6,718 nucleotides of DNA from Desulfobulbaceae bacterium (lineage in GTDB: Bacteria; Desulfobacterota; Desulfobulbia; Desulfobulbales; Desulfocapsaceae). Location of the stretch: NCBI GenBank assembly GCA_027067035.1, contig JAMOMO010000403.1, forward strand, positions 1 through 6,718, in the 5' to 3' direction. Position 1 is the first letter of the stretch; each line of letters opens with the position of its first letter. The translations under genes and the position numbers were made by a program. The notes below the pieces were generated by a model. That model was not told the DNA's origin. It saw only the letters and a program-made list of their open reading frames with translations, and ran no database searches. This document shows positions 5,635 to 6,718 of the stretch, in pieces.

Positions 5635-6718
5635 CTACTGCTCTTTCTGGCACCAGTCGTAGGCGTTTCTGAACATCTGCATCCATGGTGTAACTTTCAG
5701 ATCCTTCATCTCAGCCGGCAGATAGTGTGCCTGCCAGGCAAGAAATACCCGCTCGGGGTGGGGCATCATGGCAAGATGCCTGCCATCGGGAGAGCAGAGC
5801 CCGGCCAGTCCGTCGGGGGAGCCGTTGGGATTAAAGGGGTAGGACTCGGTGGCATTGCCGTCATCATCCACATAGGAGAGCGGCGCCAGATTCTCTTTCA
5901 GGACCCGTTCCCGCACAGCACTGTCCGGAAAAGAGAGGTAGCCCTCTCCATGATCCACATGGATTCCAAAGACCAGTCCTTCCATGTCCTTGAGCATAAG
6001 TGACGGACTTTTGCCGACTTTCACCGTGGTCCAGCGGGATTCGAAACGACCGGAAACATTGTGAACAAAACGGGGTTGTGATTCGGCCTCGATATCCTGC
6101 CACGGAACCAGGCCAAGAAGCCCGAAGAGCTGACAGCCGTTACAGATTCCAAGACTGAAGGTGTCAGGCCTGTCATAAAAGTCGCGAAACATCTTTTTCA
6201 GGGTCTCATTGAAACGAATGGTTGCCGCCCAGCCCTTGGCTGATTCGGGGACATCCGCGTAGGAAAAGCCACCCACTGCGGCAAGTCCCCTGAATCCATC
6301 GAGGGTCACCCGACCGGCAAGAAGATCACTCATGGTGATATCCCAGGGTTCAAAACCAGCCGCATAAAAGGCCGACGACATCTCACGGTCCGAGTTCGAG
6401 CCCTCATCCCGCAGAATGGCAACTTTCGGCTTGTTGTCCATGGCAAGGAGCTCAGCTGGTGCGGGAAGTGGCGTAAAGGGCAGTTTGTAGGAAGGCCCTT
6501 TACGGTCATAGCAGTTCTTTTTCTCTTCGTCGGCACATTCCGGCTTCACCTGGAGGCGTTCGAGCTGATAGCTGGTCTCCTCCCAGGTTGCCCGAAGTTT
6601 TCGCATATCCTCATCAAGGACTGTCTCACCGTTCACTGCAATACGGATCTGCTTTTTCTCTGTGGAGCAGCCGATATTCTGCAGCGGCACATTGCGACCG
6701 GAAAAGAGCTCGGTCAGG
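5635..6718 (-). CDS. purL: Phosphoribosylformylglycinamidine synthase, single-chain type (C-terminal part)
   Basis: The visible 360 residues are the C-terminal end; the gene continues past the right edge, where the frame stays open to the last base. The enzyme makes FGAM from FGAR, ATP and glutamine, the fourth step of purine synthesis. The fragment holds the end of the synthetase region (about 1-85, with ATWEETSYQLERL before the linker) and the full glutamine amidotransferase domain (about 97-360). The catalytic triad is visible: C192 in GICNGCQ, and H320 and E322 in PHPERV. GGFSYADV (149-156) and NPNGSPDGLAGL (297-308) are further family signatures. Fusion of the amidotransferase to the synthetase marks the large (about 1,300-residue) proteobacterial/eukaryotic type rather than the split PurL/PurQ/PurS type. 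A GTG at 6690 is internal, not a start. A CDF transporter gene follows after 35 bases. Confidence 0.96.
   Translation of the reverse strand, partial: LTELFSGRNVPLQNIGCSTEKKQIRIAVNGETVLDEDMRKLRATWEETSYQLERLQVKPECADEEKKNCYDRKGPSYKLPFTPLPAPAELLAMDNKPKVAILRDEGSNSDREMSSAFYAAGFEPWDITMSDLLAGRVTLDGFRGLAAVGGFSYADVPESAKGWAATIRFNETLKKMFRDFYDRPDTFSLGICNGCQLFGLLGLVPWQDIEAESQPRFVHNVSGRFESRWTTVKVGKSPSLMLKDMEGLVFGIHVDHGEGYLSFPDSAVRERVLKENLAPLSYVDDDGNATESYPFNPNGSPDGLAGLCSPDGRHLAMMPHPERVFLAWQAHYLPAEMKDLKVTPWMQMFRNAYDWCQKEQ

Noticed and set aside
5600..5686. 29-residue N-terminal extension of the CDF transporter
   Set aside because: It would overlap the end of purL, lacks a ribosome binding site, and the ATG at 5599 has GGAG nine bases upstream and begins right before TM1.
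6688..6690. GTG as the start of a short separate purL-like gene
   Set aside because: The frame stays open upstream to the window edge (reading LTELFSGRN), continuous with the synthetase region, so the GTG is an internal Val codon and the gene is simply cut by the edge.
1..6718. CRISPR array, insertion sequence, integrase, phage or toxin-antitoxin genes
   Set aside because: No regularly spaced repeats, no transposase or integrase motifs, and no matching small gene pairs are visible; the tRNA shows no duplicated 3' end that would suggest an attachment site within the window.

Overview
The window is an ordinary-looking chromosomal stretch of a Gram-negative bacterium. I think a sulfate-reducer-type Desulfobacterota (Desulfobulbales-like) is the best guess. 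The grounds are the Nif3/C4-zinc-ribbon pair, a long membrane M48 peptidase fused to TPR repeats, and a single-chain (proteobacterial-type) PurL. This assignment is inference from protein character only and was not checked by a search.

Layout, left to right. (1) Positions 1-1082, minus strand: a two-gene unit with a Nif3-family metal-binding protein (258-1082), then the start of a coiled-coil C4-zinc-ribbon-family protein (1-230, cut by the window edge). The second gene starts at TTG behind a clear ribosome binding site. (2) Positions 1083-1604 hold no protein gene. They contain a weak candidate promoter for the Nif3 gene, a strong Rho-independent terminator (minus), a ~145-base trailer, a tRNA with anticodon CAT (1383-1458, minus), and its near-consensus promoter (1480-1508, minus). 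I see nothing in 1509-1604. (3) Positions 1641-3470, plus strand: a polytopic M48 metallopeptidase with a C-terminal TPR region. A good promoter sits so close upstream that the mRNA may be leaderless. (4) Positions 3471-3725, minus: an unrecognised 84-residue protein whose stop codon abuts the stop of the peptidase gene. (5) A 101-base divergent promoter region carries a small AT-rich dyad. (6) Positions 3827-4672, plus: nfo (endonuclease IV), with all nine zinc ligands. (7) Positions 4688-6718, minus: purL (C-terminal 360 residues; the rest lies outside the window), followed 35 bases later by a cation diffusion facilitator transporter.

The genes are mostly housekeeping: purine synthesis, base-excision repair, metal transport, membrane proteolysis and translation. 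I see no mobile element, CRISPR array, phage gene or defence cassette, and no convincing new multi-gene system. The points most worth a second look are the possible leaderless start of the M48 gene, the unrecognised 84-residue protein divergent from nfo with a dyad over its promoter, and the long tRNA trailer.
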